Part shown: one piece after another, positions 9,295 through 17,277 of the stretch | How positions within the stretch are numbered: position 1 is the first letter of the stretch | Layout: each line of letters starts with the position of its first letter | Source: Pseudodesulfovibrio sp. 5S69 | GTDB lineage: Bacteria > Desulfobacterota > Desulfovibrionia > Desulfovibrionales > Desulfovibrionaceae | Direction of reading: 5' to 3' | Length of the DNA stretch: 64,000 bases | Assembly (NCBI RefSeq): GCF_037094465.1 | Contig: NZ_CP146609.1 | Location: 3,839,501 to 3,903,500 of the forward strand | Made by a program: the position numbers and the translations under genes | The notes under the pieces: model-generated | Seen by the model: only the letters and a program-made list of their open reading frames with translations | What the model was told of the DNA's origin: nothing | Databases searched by the model: none

Positions 9295-10725
9295 CTAGTA
9301 GCGGTAGTGGTCGGGCTTGAACGGACCTTCCACGTCCACGCCGATGTAGTCGGCCTGCGCCTTGGTCAGCTTTTCGAGCTTGACGCCGAGGCGGGCCAGG
9401 TGGAGGCGGGCCACTTCCTCGTCCAGCTTCTTGGGCAGGATCATGACCTTGGGCTCATAGTCGTTCTTGGCCAGGTCGATCTGGGCCAGGGCCTGGTTGG
9501 TGAAGGAGTTGGACATGACGAAGCTCGGGTGGCCGGTGGCGCAGCCGAGGTTGACCAGGCGGCCTTCGGCCAGGACGATGATGGACTTGCCGGACGGCAG
9601 GGTCCACTTGTCCACCTGGGGCTTGACCTCCTTGCGCACGCAGCCGGGGGTCTTCTCCAGGTAGACCATCTCGATCTCGGAGTCGAAATGGCCGATGTTG
9701 CACAGGATGGCCTCGTCCTTCATGGCCTCCATGTGCTTGCCGGTGACCACGTGGTAGTTGCCGGTGCAGGTGACGAAGATGTCGCCTCGGGAGGCGGCGT
9801 CGTCCATGGTGGTCACCTCGTACCCTTCCATGGCGGCCTGCAGGGCGCAGATGGGGTCGACCTCGGTGATCAGCACGCGCGCGCCGAAGCCGCGCATGGA
9901 CTGGGCGCAGCCCTTGCCCACGTCGCCGTAGCCGACCACGACCACGACCTTGCCCGCGACCATCACGTCGGTGGCGCGCTTGATGCCGTCGGCCAGGGAC
10001 TCGCGGCAGCCGTACAGGTTGTCGAACTTGGACTTGGTCACCGAGTCGTTGACGTTGATGGCCGGGAAGAGCAGTTCGCCCGCGCGCTGCATCTCGTAGA
10101 GGCGATGCACGCCGGTAGTGGTCTCCTCGGACACGCCGCGGACCTTCTTGGAGATCGCGGTCCACTTGGTCGGGTTGGCCTTCACCGAGGCGGCCAGGCG
10201 GTCCATGATGATCTGGAACTCGTGGACGTCGTATTCCTTGTCCGCGATGGACGGATCGGCCTCGACCTTGACGCCCTGGTGGATGAGCAGGGTGGCGTCG
10301 CCGCCGTCGTCCACGATCAGATCCGGGCCGGAGCCGTCGGGCCAGGTCAGGGCCTGCTCGGTGCACCACCAGTAGTCCTCAAGGGTCTCGCCCTTCCAGG
10401 CGAAGACCTTGGCCATGCCGGAGTCGGCAATGGCCGCGGCGGCGTGGTCCTGGGTGGAAAAAATGTTGCAGGACGCCCAGCGGATGTCCGCGCCCAGCGC
10501 GTGCAGGCACTTGATGAGCATGGCGGTCTGGATGGTCATGTGCAGGGAGCCCGTGACCTTCAGCCCCTTGAGCGGCTTTTCCTCGCCGTATTTCTCGATG
10601 ATGGCCATGAGGCCGGGCATCTCTCGCTCGGACAACTGCATCTCCGTGTGGCCCCACTCGGCCAGGGACATGTCGGCCACCTTGCTTTCGCACTTCGGAT
10701 CGACGGGCATGACGTTCTTGGACAT
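9295..10725 (-). CDS. ahcY: Adenosylhomocysteinase
   Basis: Hydrolyses S-adenosylhomocysteine to adenosine and homocysteine, using bound NAD. 476 residues, the expected long bacterial form. Visible signatures are [25 protein letters not shown] near residue 85, DDGGDAT, the NAD-binding [13 protein letters not shown] near 265, [12 protein letters not shown] and a C-terminal KPDHYRY like the family's end. The ATG at 10725 has a GGAGG upstream (cctcc on plus). It lies 23 bases after sahR in one operon, so SahR very probably controls it. Confidence 0.97.
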   Translation of the reverse strand: MSKNVMPVDPKCESKVADMSLAEWGHTEMQLSEREMPGLMAIIEKYGEEKPLKGLKVTGSLHMTIQTAMLIKCLHALGADIRWASCNIFSTQDHAAAAIADSGMAKVFAWKGETLEDYWWCTEQALTWPDGSGPDLIVDDGGDATLLIHQGVKVEADPSIADKEYDVHEFQIIMDRLAASVKANPTKWTAISKKVRGVSEETTTGVHRLYEMQRAGELLFPAINVNDSVTKSKFDNLYGCRESLADGIKRATDVMVAGKVVVVVGYGDVGKGCAQSMRGFGARVLITEVDPICALQAAMEGYEVTTMDDAASRGDIFVTCTGNYHVVTGKHMEAMKDEAILCNIGHFDSEIEMVYLEKTPGCVRKEVKPQVDKWTLPSGKSIIVLAEGRLVNLGCATGHPSFVMSNSFTNQALAQIDLAKNDYEPKVMILPKKLDEEVARLHLARLGVKLEKLTKAQADYIGVDVEGPFKPDHYRY

Positions 10726-10748
10726 AAATACCTCCAAATAAGGGATTG

Positions 10749-11660
10749 TTATCGTTTTTCGGCCTCGTAAAGGACCACCACGAGGCCCATGTTGACCGTA
10801 AATTCCGTAACCGACCGGATATCGAAGCGGGCCTCCTCCAGCCAGAGGCACATGCTCTCGCGGGGGATGCCGAGGCGGCGGTCGCCGTACTCCGAACGCA
10901 TGAGCTCGTTCTCGTGCTGGTCGAACTCGGCGATGATCAGCCGTCCGCCGATCTTGAGCACGCGCCCCGCCTCGCGGATGGCGTCCAGCGGCATGGCCAG
11001 GTGGTGCAGGACCAGGGACATGACCGTGCAGTCCGCCTCCCAGTCGCGCAGGGGCAGGTGGGTCATCTCGCCGATGCGCAGGCTCATGTGCCCGTCGCCG
11101 GAGAACCGTTCCTCGGCCAGTTCCAGCATCTTGGGCGAGTTGTCCACGCCGATGACCGACCGCGACGAACGGGCCAGGATCTCGAGCATGTCGCCCGTGC
11201 CGCAGCCGATGTCCGCGGCGCAGTCGCACTCGGGCAGCCTCGCCTGGATCTCGCGGCCCAGGTCCAGGTCGCCCAGAACCTCGGCGGTCATGCGATCCCA
11301 TTCGGGTGCGATGTCGTCGAAGAACTGGCGGGTGGCCACCGTGCGCTCCAGAATGACCTTCTCGGCCCGGTTGCGGTCCCGCTTGAGCTCGGGCTCGCCG
11401 GACATGAGCTCGCGCACGCCGTTCAGGAACGCCCGGCCGGGCCCGTCGTCGCTGGCCCGGTAAAAGGCCCACAGCCCCTCCCGGCGTACGCCCACCAGCC
11501 CGGACTCGGACAAAATCTTGAGGTGTCGCGAAATCCGCGACTGCCCCATCTCCATGACCTGGACGATTTCACCCACGTTGAGCTCGTATTCCAGCAGGAC
11601 ATTGACCAGACGCGCCCGAGTTTCATCTGACAACGCTTTGCAATATTTGATTATTTCCAT
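10749..11660 (-). CDS. sahR: SahR-type ArsR regulator with methyltransferase-fold domain
   Basis: 303 residues. Residues 1-90 are an ArsR winged helix ([38 protein letters not shown]). Residues about 110-300 are a class I SAM-binding fold ([16 protein letters not shown] near 145; [16 protein letters not shown] near 210). Fusion of these two domains upstream of ahcY is the arrangement of SahR, the S-adenosylhomocysteine-responsive repressor of the methionine cycle described in proteobacteria including Desulfovibrio. The methyltransferase fold would bind S-adenosylhomocysteine as effector. The palindrome at 11672-11693, 12 bases upstream of the start, is its likely operator. Confidence 0.88.
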   Translation of the reverse strand: MEIIKYCKALSDETRARLVNVLLEYELNVGEIVQVMEMGQSRISRHLKILSESGLVGVRREGLWAFYRASDDGPGRAFLNGVRELMSGEPELKRDRNRAEKVILERTVATRQFFDDIAPEWDRMTAEVLGDLDLGREIQARLPECDCAADIGCGTGDMLEILARSSRSVIGVDNSPKMLELAEERFSGDGHMSLRIGEMTHLPLRDWEADCTVMSLVLHHLAMPLDAIREAGRVLKIGGRLIIAEFDQHENELMRSEYGDRRLGIPRESMCLWLEEARFDIRSVTEFTVNMGLVVVLYEAEKR

Positions 11661-11671
11661 TCGCTTCGCTC

Positions 11672-11693
11672 TATATCAGGATATCTTGATATA
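11672..11693 (-). promoter_or_regulatory. Palindromic SahR operator
   Basis: tatatca-ggatatct-tgatata: perfect 7-bp half sites around an 8-base centre that itself contains gatatc. It sits just before sahR, where an autorepressor site would block transcription of sahR-ahcY. Confidence 0.75.
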
Positions 11694-11824
11694 CGGAACA
11701 ACACCTACCTACATAAGAAGCGCCGACCGGTCAAGCCCAGGCAAGGGCGGTATTTTTTCCGATATCTCATTGAACAATGGAATCTTCTTCCGTATAGCCA
11801 AGAAAAATTCTGTGAGGAGTACCT

Positions 11825-12634
11825 ATGAAGTCCCTGCATCCGCTTATTTTTTTGGTCTGTATCGTCCTGTCCGCCTGCTCCGCCGCCACCCAGAACATCC
11901 CGGTCAGTTCCAATCCCGACGGGGCGCAGGTTCTGGCCGACGGACAGGCCGTGGGCACCACGCCGTGCAACGTCACCCTGGAAAAGACCCAGCCGCACAT
12001 CCTGACCGTCAAGAAGGACGGCTTCAAGCAGGTGGACGTGCAGATCACCCGCAAATACGACACCGCGGGTGTGACGCGCGACGCCACCCAGTCCGGACTG
12101 TGGCAGAGCTCCAACGGGGCCGACGCCGAAGGGGCCGTGGCCAACGCCCTGATGAGCGTCGGGGCCGAAGAGGAGTCCGGCGACGCCTATGTGCTCTCCC
12201 CCGCCTCGGTGGTGGTCCGGCTTCAACCCGCCAACGGTCAGGCCGCCCAACCCGTGGCCCAGGCCGACGCGCCCGTGACCATCTCCGCGGACCAGCTCGA
12301 CCCGGCCGACCAAAAGCGTCTGAAACAGAACCAGGCCGGAAACGTCTCAACCACCGAGCCCGCCTCACTGGGCAGCGCCGTGGCCGATGACCCGGCCAAG
12401 GAGGTCGAGGCCGTGCTCGAAGGCGCCGCAGTGGCCGCCCCCACCGTGGGCACGGACAAGAAATGGGACACCAGCCACACCTCCACCAAGCACGAAGGGG
12501 ACGGCTCGTACACCAAGACCACCACCAGCACCTCGGCCAGCGTCGGCGTTCACGTCAATCCCGTGGAGGCCGGGCTCGAAGCGATCAAGTTCCTCGAAGG
12601 CGACGAAGGCTCCGACAGCCAGTCCTCCGAATAG
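11825..12634 (+). CDS. PEGA-like lipoprotein
   Basis: 269 residues. Signal peptide with lipobox VLSAC (Cys18), so a lipid-anchored envelope protein. Residues about 24-75 form a PEGA-like repeat (IPVSSNPDGAQVLADGQAVG, then TPCNVTLEKTQPHILTVKKDG). A Glu/Ser/Thr-rich C-terminal tail follows. It is a paralogue of the shorter lipoprotein at 14054. A GAGGAG Shine-Dalgarno precedes the ATG. Confidence 0.8.
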   Translation: MKSLHPLIFLVCIVLSACSAATQNIPVSSNPDGAQVLADGQAVGTTPCNVTLEKTQPHILTVKKDGFKQVDVQITRKYDTAGVTRDATQSGLWQSSNGADAEGAVANALMSVGAEEESGDAYVLSPASVVVRLQPANGQAAQPVAQADAPVTISADQLDPADQKRLKQNQAGNVSTTEPASLGSAVADDPAKEVEAVLEGAAVAAPTVGTDKKWDTSHTSTKHEGDGSYTKTTTSTSASVGVHVNPVEAGLEAIKFLEGDEGSDSQSSE

Positions 12635-12661
12635 CCGATTCCGTTCAACTCCAGGAAAAAA

Positions 12662-12688
12662 GGGGCCCGCGCAAGCGAGGCCCTTTTT
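12662..12688 (+). terminator. Terminator after the lipoprotein gene
   Basis: A GC-rich hairpin (gggcc cgc / gcg a ggccc) with a GCAA tetraloop is followed by five T. Confidence 0.75.
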
Positions 12689-12738
12689 CGTCTCGGCCTC
12701 CGGCGTGCCCTCGCCGGGCGGGCGTCTCCGACGGCTGG

Positions 12739-12822
12739 GGCGCTGCCCAGACCCCGCCAGGGGAACCCTTTGAAAAGGGTTCCCCCTGGACCCCCTCCCA
12801 AACTTTTTGGCGCCGCTTCGCG
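12739..12822. repeat. GC-rich intergenic hairpin repeat
   Basis: cgctgcccagaccccgccag leads into a hairpin at 12757-12789 whose arms are ccaggggaaccctttg and its near complement. It is followed by gaccccctcccaaactt. This wording is typical of an abundant intergenic repeat in Desulfovibrio-type genomes. The 520-base spacer 12635-13157 is otherwise non-coding and also holds the repeat copy at 12933. Confidence 0.65.
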
Positions 12823-12932
12823 GGGTGCGTCCGCGATACGCCGCGCCTCTTCCTACACATTGTCTTGCCCGCACATCCCTCGCGTAGAAGCCCCCCCGCC
12901 TCGACCCGCCGCACGCGCGCATGCGCATACAC

Positions 12933-13010
12933 AAAGTTTAGGAAGGGAGAGGGGATGGGGGTCCGGGGGAAGGGTTTCCCGCTCCCCTTCCCCCGGCCGC
13001 CGGAGGCATC
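12933..13010. repeat. Intergenic GC-rich repeat, copy 2
   Basis: Shares aaag-ttaggaagg, gatgggggtccggggg and the end cggccgccggaggcatc with the copy at 3527-3629, but is about 25 bases shorter in the hairpin. Confidence 0.7.
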
Positions 13011-13157
13011 CCCCCCGCCCCTTTTTTTTGCAAACGTTGCGCGGCTTGGATTATGCTTGCCCTGGCCGGAGGATTTTTGCGATAGTATGCTAGGACATTC
13101 GCCAAGCCGGTTGGCGAAGCGCTGCTGGAATTCCACCGGCCGGACAAGGAGCAGGAC

Positions 13158-14045
13158 ATGTTCAAGAAGATATTGTTGGCGGCGACACCGCAGATTGATA
13201 CGCAGACCGCGCCCCGGGCGGCCTTTGATCTGGCCCGTTCCCGGAACGCGGAGGTGATTTTGTTCCACAGCCTGCCCCTGGAGCGGGACGCGTGGTGTTC
13301 CTTCGACGACCCGGAGGACCGCGACAGGATGCTCGCCTCGACCGAGGCCAGGATCGCGGAATTCTACAAGGACGAGCTCAAGGACATTCCCCATTCCATC
13401 CGGGTGGCCACGGGCAGCGCGCACGAACAGATGCTCAAGATCATCCACGCCGAGGGCGTCGACCTCATCGTCATGGGCCACCACACCCAGCCGCCGCACC
13501 GGGCGGACCGCATGTGGGGCGTGGTGGACACGACCATCCGCAAGGTCTGCGCCAACGTGTTCTGCCCGGTCATGGTGGTCACCAATCCCGTGCCCGCCGG
13601 GGCGGAGATCAAGCGCATCGTCATGGCCACGGACTTTTCCACGCCCTCGGATTCGGCCCTGTGCTACGCGGTGCAGATGGCCGCGTCCTTCGGCGCGCAC
13701 CTGGACATCTTCCATGTCCTCGACGTGGGCCAGGTCTCGCCCAATCCGGCGTATTACATGCAATCCATGGACGTCTTCATCGACAAGGCCATCGGCCGCA
13801 TGCGCAGCCGGTACGCCAGGGCGCTGGACGGCATCAGCCATGAATTCCACTGCTGGGAGGGTGTGCCGTACGTGGAGATCCTCAAGCAGGCCCGCTGGCA
13901 GGAGGCGGACGTGGTCATCATGGCCCAGTACTCGTCCAGCGAGGACCATGCCAAGCCCTCGGTGGGCTCGACCACCATCCAGGTGGCGCTCTCGCCGGGC
14001 TGCCCGGCCGTGCTGGTCAACTACCGCGCCCGCACGTGCATCTAG
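13158..14045 (+). CDS. Tandem-domain universal stress protein
   Basis: 295 residues with two UspA folds: residues 1-140 (start MFKKILLAATP; end GVVDTTIRKVCANVFCPVMVV) and 150-290 (KRIVMATDFSTPSDSAL; end GSTTIQVALSPGCPAVLV). In each half a DLIVMG or DVVIMA strand precedes the nucleotide-binding turn. The second domain lacks a clean G-2x-G-9x-G loop. It lies 8 bases before the PEGA-like lipoprotein gene, probably co-transcribed. Confidence 0.88.
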   Translation: MFKKILLAATPQIDTQTAPRAAFDLARSRNAEVILFHSLPLERDAWCSFDDPEDRDRMLASTEARIAEFYKDELKDIPHSIRVATGSAHEQMLKIIHAEGVDLIVMGHHTQPPHRADRMWGVVDTTIRKVCANVFCPVMVVTNPVPAGAEIKRIVMATDFSTPSDSALCYAVQMAASFGAHLDIFHVLDVGQVSPNPAYYMQSMDVFIDKAIGRMRSRYARALDGISHEFHCWEGVPYVEILKQARWQEADVVIMAQYSSSEDHAKPSVGSTTIQVALSPGCPAVLVNYRARTCI

Positions 14046-14053
14046 GAGGAGCC

Positions 14054-14476
14054 ATGGCCCGTTCCATCGCCGTCCTCGCCTGCCTCACCGGCCTGCTGCT
14101 GATCGGCGCCTGCGGCGTGCCCAAGCAGAATATCCCGGTGTCCACCGATCCGCTGGGCGCGGCCGTGTACGCGGACGGCGAGAAGGCCTGCGCGTCCACG
14201 CCCTGCTCGGTCAGCCTGGACCGCAAGTCCGACCACCTGCTGACCATCGTCAAGGACGGCTACGAGCAGGAGGAGGTCGTGCTGCGCCGCCGGTTCCAGC
14301 CCGACAAGGCCATCCGCGACGGGGTCATCTCCGGGATGATCCTGGGCGGCGGTCCGGAGGGCGTGGCCTCGCGGACGGCCAAGGAGGTGGACGAGCAGGA
14401 GCGCAGCGGCGAGGCCTACGTGCTCGAACCGTCCATCGTGACCATCAAACTGACGCCCAAGGGCTCGGGAATCTGA
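14054..14476 (+). CDS. PEGA-like lipoprotein, short paralogue
   Basis: 140 residues, lipobox LIGAC (Cys18). IPVSTDPLGAAVYADGEK and TPCSVSLDRKSDHLLTIVKDG repeat the pattern of the lipoprotein at 11825, as does the late GEAYVLEPSIVTIKL. The AGGAGG before 14054 supports this start. It follows the Usp gene and precedes a DUF721 gene by 3 bases. Confidence 0.8.
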   Translation: MARSIAVLACLTGLLLIGACGVPKQNIPVSTDPLGAAVYADGEKACASTPCSVSLDRKSDHLLTIVKDGYEQEEVVLRRRFQPDKAIRDGVISGMILGGGPEGVASRTAKEVDEQERSGEAYVLEPSIVTIKLTPKGSGI

Positions 14477-14479
14477 TTC

Positions 14480-14965
14480 ATGGCCTACAGACGCACTACG
14501 GACCGCACCGGACGGCGGCGCAAAGCCCAGCGCGTGGGCGAGGCCCTGCCCGACCTGCTCAAGGGGCTGGACCGGGCGGGCGGCCGCGACCTGGTCCGCT
14601 TGTGGCGGTCCTGGGACGAGTTGCTCGGCGACGTGGCCCGCATGGCCCGGCCCCTGGGGCACCGCGGCGGGCGATTGGTCCTGGCTGCGGACGATCCCAT
14701 CGTCATGCAGGAGGCCCAGTTTCTCGGCCCGATGATCCTGGAACGGGTCAATGGATTTTTGGGTAAGGAAGTCTTTGACAAAGTAGTATTCGAACTGCTA
14801 AACGGCAGAGTTCCTTTGGACGGAGAGATCCGGCCGGAGGCTCCTAAGCCTCCGAGGAAACTTAAAAAACCTGAGAAGTTAGGCAGCTTAAATGAAAAGC
14901 TGGACCCGGATTCGCCGGTTGGCAGATGTTACCGGGCATACCAGCGCATGTTTGACGACTCATAA
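14480..14965 (+). CDS. DUF721/DciA-like protein
   Basis: 161 residues with the DUF721 core at about 18-105 (LVRLWRSWDELLGDVARMARPLG; LVLAADDPIVMQEAQFL). DciA proteins load or regulate the replicative helicase DnaB in many bacteria; whether this one does is inferred from the fold only. The C-terminal half (residues 115-160) is basic and proline-rich. The ATG at 14480 lies 3 bases after the lipoprotein stop. Confidence 0.7.
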   Translation: MAYRRTTDRTGRRRKAQRVGEALPDLLKGLDRAGGRDLVRLWRSWDELLGDVARMARPLGHRGGRLVLAADDPIVMQEAQFLGPMILERVNGFLGKEVFDKVVFELLNGRVPLDGEIRPEAPKPPRKLKKPEKLGSLNEKLDPDSPVGRCYRAYQRMFDDS

Positions 14966-15003
14966 ACGAATTCCGCCTCAGGGCATTTTTTAAGGAGTAC
15001 ACC

Positions 15004-15354
15004 ATGAGTGAAGAAGTAAAAGAGATTTCCTTTGACGAGCTTGGCCTGACCAAGCCGCTGGAGAAGATGACCGCCAAGGAGTTGCGGGCCCTGTGCATCG
15101 ACAAGCTCCCCATGATCACCGGCGCTTCCGGCAAGGAAAAGGACGAACTGGTCGCTGAGATCAAGGAAGTCTTCGGTATCGTCGACGAGGAGCAGGTCTC
15201 CCCGTACAAGAAGCAGATCCACGAGATCAAGCGGCAGATCCGCGCCCTGCGCGTGCAGAAGAGCGAGACCGAGGGCCGCGCCCAGCGCGACCGCCTGCGC
15301 CGCCAGATCACCAAACTGAAGAAGCGCACCCGCCGGCTCGCCCGCGCCGTGTAA
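15004..15354 (+). CDS. Rho N-terminal-domain-like small protein
   Basis: 116 residues. Residues about 20-60 resemble the Rho_N/SAP-like motif (MTAKELRALCIDKL, GKEKDELVAEIKE). The C-terminal 50 residues are a very basic helix (KKQIHEIKRQIRALRVQK ... KKRTRRLARA) suited to nucleic-acid binding. The stop lies 59 bases before tRNA-Gln. The AAGGAG before 15004 is a strong Shine-Dalgarno. Confidence 0.75.
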   Translation: MSEEVKEISFDELGLTKPLEKMTAKELRALCIDKLPMITGASGKEKDELVAEIKEVFGIVDEEQVSPYKKQIHEIKRQIRALRVQKSETEGRAQRDRLRRQITKLKKRTRRLARAV

Positions 15355-15413
15355 TTTCTGCAAAAAAGAAGTTGACATAAAGAGGCTCAACCCTTAAATC
15401 AACTTCTCGCTGC

Positions 15414-15488
15414 TGGGCTGTCGTTCAATTGGCAGGACGACGGGTTCTGGCTCCGTTAATCAAGGTTCGAGTCCTTGCAGCCCAGCCA
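15414..15488 (+). tRNA. tRNA-Gln(CTG)
   Basis: 75 bases with encoded CCA. Acceptor tgggctg pairs with cagccca, the anticodon loop ttCTGgc gives CTG, and the T-loop is ttcgagt. Confidence 0.95.
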
Positions 15489-15497
15489 ACTTATTGC

Positions 15498-15575
15498 GTC
15501 CCCATCGTCTAGCCTGGTCCAGGACGGCGGCCTTTCACGCCGTTAACAGGGGTTCAAATCCCCTTGGGGACGCCA
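15498..15575 (+). tRNA. tRNA-Glu(TTC), island 1 target
   Basis: 78 bases with encoded CCA. Acceptor gtcccca pairs with tggggac, anticodon TTC lies in loop ctTTCac, T-loop ttcaaat. Its 3' 48 bases belong to a 54-bp direct repeat found again at 32420, so the 3' end now in use was supplied by the integrated element. Confidence 0.96.
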
Positions 15576-15581
15576 AGGAAA
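15528..15581. other. attL-like direct repeat in tRNA-Glu
   Basis: 54 bases from the anticodon stem to just past CCA (cggcctttcac ... ccaaggaaa), identical to 32420-32473. It marks the left boundary of island 1. Confidence 0.93.
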
Positions 15582-15584
15582 TAC

Positions 15585-15613
15585 AAGGCCTTACGCACAC
15601 CGCGTAAGGCCTT
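15585..15613 (+). terminator. Terminator after tRNA-Glu carried by the element
   Basis: 12-bp stem aaggccttacgc/gcgtaaggcctt with a 5-base loop, then tt-cc-ttt. The original terminator of the tRNA lies beyond the right repeat (32476-32507) and has almost the same stem. Confidence 0.85.
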
Positions 15614-15627
15614 TTCCTTTCCACGTG

Positions 15628-16710
15628 TCACCCGCAAGTGTCATTTTTCCGGACTCGGCCTCCGACCGCATCGACCAATGCTGCATCCAGGGCATCCACG
15701 GCACCGGTGGTCTTCTTCGTCCGGAGGATGTAGCGCTGGGTCGTGGCGATGGACTTGTGCCGAAGCAGATGCTTCACTTCCATGATGGTCGCACCGTTGT
15801 CGATAGCCACTCGGGCCGCCAGGTGACGGATGCCATGAAAGCCGAACGGCTTCACCCCGGCTTCGGCGCACAACCGCTTCAGCCACCGATTGTTCGGGTC
15901 CAGAAGACCGTTGAACCGATTGCCGAAGACCAGATCCTCGGCGCCGGACACCAGCTTCCATTCGGCCAGCTTGGCTCGAAGCCCTGCGGACATGGGGAGC
16001 TCATCGAATTCCGCGTTTCCGCTTCGCCGCTTCCTTGTCCAGTAGCCGACAAGCCCTGATCCGAAGTCGACCTCGCTCCACTTGAGTTTCCAAAGCTCGC
16101 TCCTGCGCGGCGCGGTATGGAAGGCCAGCAACAGCAGTTGCCTACGACGAGGTCCCGCCAGGTGCACCACCTTGCGGAAATCGTCCAGCGGCGGGACGTA
16201 GCGCGGGTGGCGATCCTCGGGGAACCTGTCCACATGCTGGAAGGGATTGTCCCTGTCCAGATTGAGGTACTTGATTCCCCACACCCAGGCAGCGGCGAGA
16301 TTCTTGCGATCCTTGTTCGCCGAATTCCCGGTTACCGTCCTGGAGACCATGGCCAGATGCTCCAGAGCCACGTGAAGACTGATTCGCCCAACCAGCGACC
16401 GGTCGTCCCTGAGGAAAGCCCCCAGCCGCTGGAAAGCCAACCGTTTTTCGTTGTAGGTCTTCCGGCACATCGTGGCCTCGACGTGATCGAGGTAACGATT
16501 CGCCCATTCCGTCACGGTCAGAGCCCGGCCAATCACATCGGCCTTGGCAGGGTTTCTCTGGTCGGCCACCTTCAATGCCTTGACGGTTTCGCCTTCCCAA
16601 TCCCCTGCCTGTCTCTTGGTTTCAAAGAACTTCGTGCGCCTGATGATCGGACCATGTGTCGGGGTGAAACGCACCACACCCCTCCACCGTTTTCCTTCCT
16701 TGTAGGGCAT
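15628..16710 (-). CDS. Tyrosine integrase of island 1
   Basis: 360 residues. N-terminal AP2-like arm-binding domain (YKEGKRWRGVVRFTP), core-binding helices at about 70-175, catalytic domain 185-345. Catalytic residues visible: Arg in HTAPRRSELWKLKWSEVDF, Lys-bearing turn TRKRRSGNAEF, HxxR in GFHGIRHLAARVA, His in LLRHKS, and nucleophile Tyr in IATTQRYIL. It sits 52 bases from tRNA-Glu and its 3' end overlaps a gtgtca repeat mirrored at 32312, so it most likely recombines the att repeats. Confidence 0.92.
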   Translation of the reverse strand: MPYKEGKRWRGVVRFTPTHGPIIRRTKFFETKRQAGDWEGETVKALKVADQRNPAKADVIGRALTVTEWANRYLDHVEATMCRKTYNEKRLAFQRLGAFLRDDRSLVGRISLHVALEHLAMVSRTVTGNSANKDRKNLAAAWVWGIKYLNLDRDNPFQHVDRFPEDRHPRYVPPLDDFRKVVHLAGPRRRQLLLLAFHTAPRRSELWKLKWSEVDFGSGLVGYWTRKRRSGNAEFDELPMSAGLRAKLAEWKLVSGAEDLVFGNRFNGLLDPNNRWLKRLCAEAGVKPFGFHGIRHLAARVAIDNGATIMEVKHLLRHKSIATTQRYILRTKKTTGAVDALDAALVDAVGGRVRKNDTCG

Positions 16711-16749
16711 ATTTTCTCCTGCAGGAAAGGTCGCTTACCATCATTGAAG

Positions 16750-16995
16750 TTACCAAATGCCATGACGATCCGTCAAATCGGACCGGCTTCCGCCTTCGTC
16801 CGAGATTGGCGCCTTTTCTGCATGGCCGAGCTGTCCCCTGGCGATGTACGCCTTGAGCAGCTCATGGTGAAATCGGATGCCCCGTTTACCGATCCGAAAA
16901 GCCCCCAGCGCGGCAAGCATGGCCGGAGTCCTGACCAGGCTTTCCGAACAATTCAGAATTCGGGCGACATCCTTGACCTTCAATGCGTTCGACAT
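16750..16995 (-). CDS. Excisionase-like helix-turn-helix protein
   Basis: 81 residues: VKDVARILNCSESLVRT is a MerR/Xis-type helix-turn-helix, followed by FRIGKRGIRFHHELLKAYIAR, the wing found in AlpA/Xis and helix_turn_helix_17 proteins. It is upstream of the integrase on the same strand (39-base gap), the usual place for a recombination directionality factor. Confidence 0.7.
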   Translation of the reverse strand: MSNALKVKDVARILNCSESLVRTPAMLAALGAFRIGKRGIRFHHELLKAYIARGQLGHAEKAPISDEGGSRSDLTDRHGIW

Positions 16996-17141
16996 GCGAC
17001 CTAAACCAAAGGGTTAAACACCTGTCCCGCTGCGGGACTCCCAGCCAACCCTTAAGTCTGATCACACCGGCACCTTTGACCTCAAGGAATCGAGATAGGG
17101 TATTTTCACTTTTTTCGATGAGTCGCTCATGAGGGGCGAAA

Positions 17142-17184
17142 GTCCTCCCCGCCCATCGGCCACAAGCCGACGGGCGGGGAGGAC
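17142..17184. repeat. Perfect 13-bp GC-rich inverted repeat
   Basis: gtcctccccgccc (17142-17154) pairs with gggcggggaggac (17172-17184). The interior tcggc/gccga extends the stem after one mismatch. It is the first of three hairpins in the 282-base spacer between two integrase genes. Confidence 0.85.
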
Positions 17185-17187
17185 GGT

Positions 17188-17231
17188 GTTACCTGAAGAT
17201 GAATCGCTCAGGCGATTCATCTTCAGGTAAC
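17188..17231. repeat. Perfect 20-bp inverted repeat
   Basis: Arms of 20 bases (gttacctgaagatgaatcgc and its exact complement) around a 4-base loop tcag. There is no T tract, so it is not an ordinary terminator. It lies 3 bases from the GC-rich hairpin at 17142. Confidence 0.9.
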
Positions 17232-17240
17232 CTCACGCCC

Positions 17241-17275
17241 AAAAAGGGAAGCCCCACCGAAAAGGGCGGGGCTTC
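17241..17275 (-). terminator. Terminator of the second integrase gene
   Basis: Read on minus, the stem gaagcccc/ggggcttc is followed by ccttttt. It lies immediately after the stop at 17278. Confidence 0.8.
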
Positions 17276-17277
17276 TT

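Noticed and set aside
13060-13090. Possible sigma54 promoter before the Usp gene
   Set aside because: GG and GC elements are three bases too far apart for the -24/-12 pattern.
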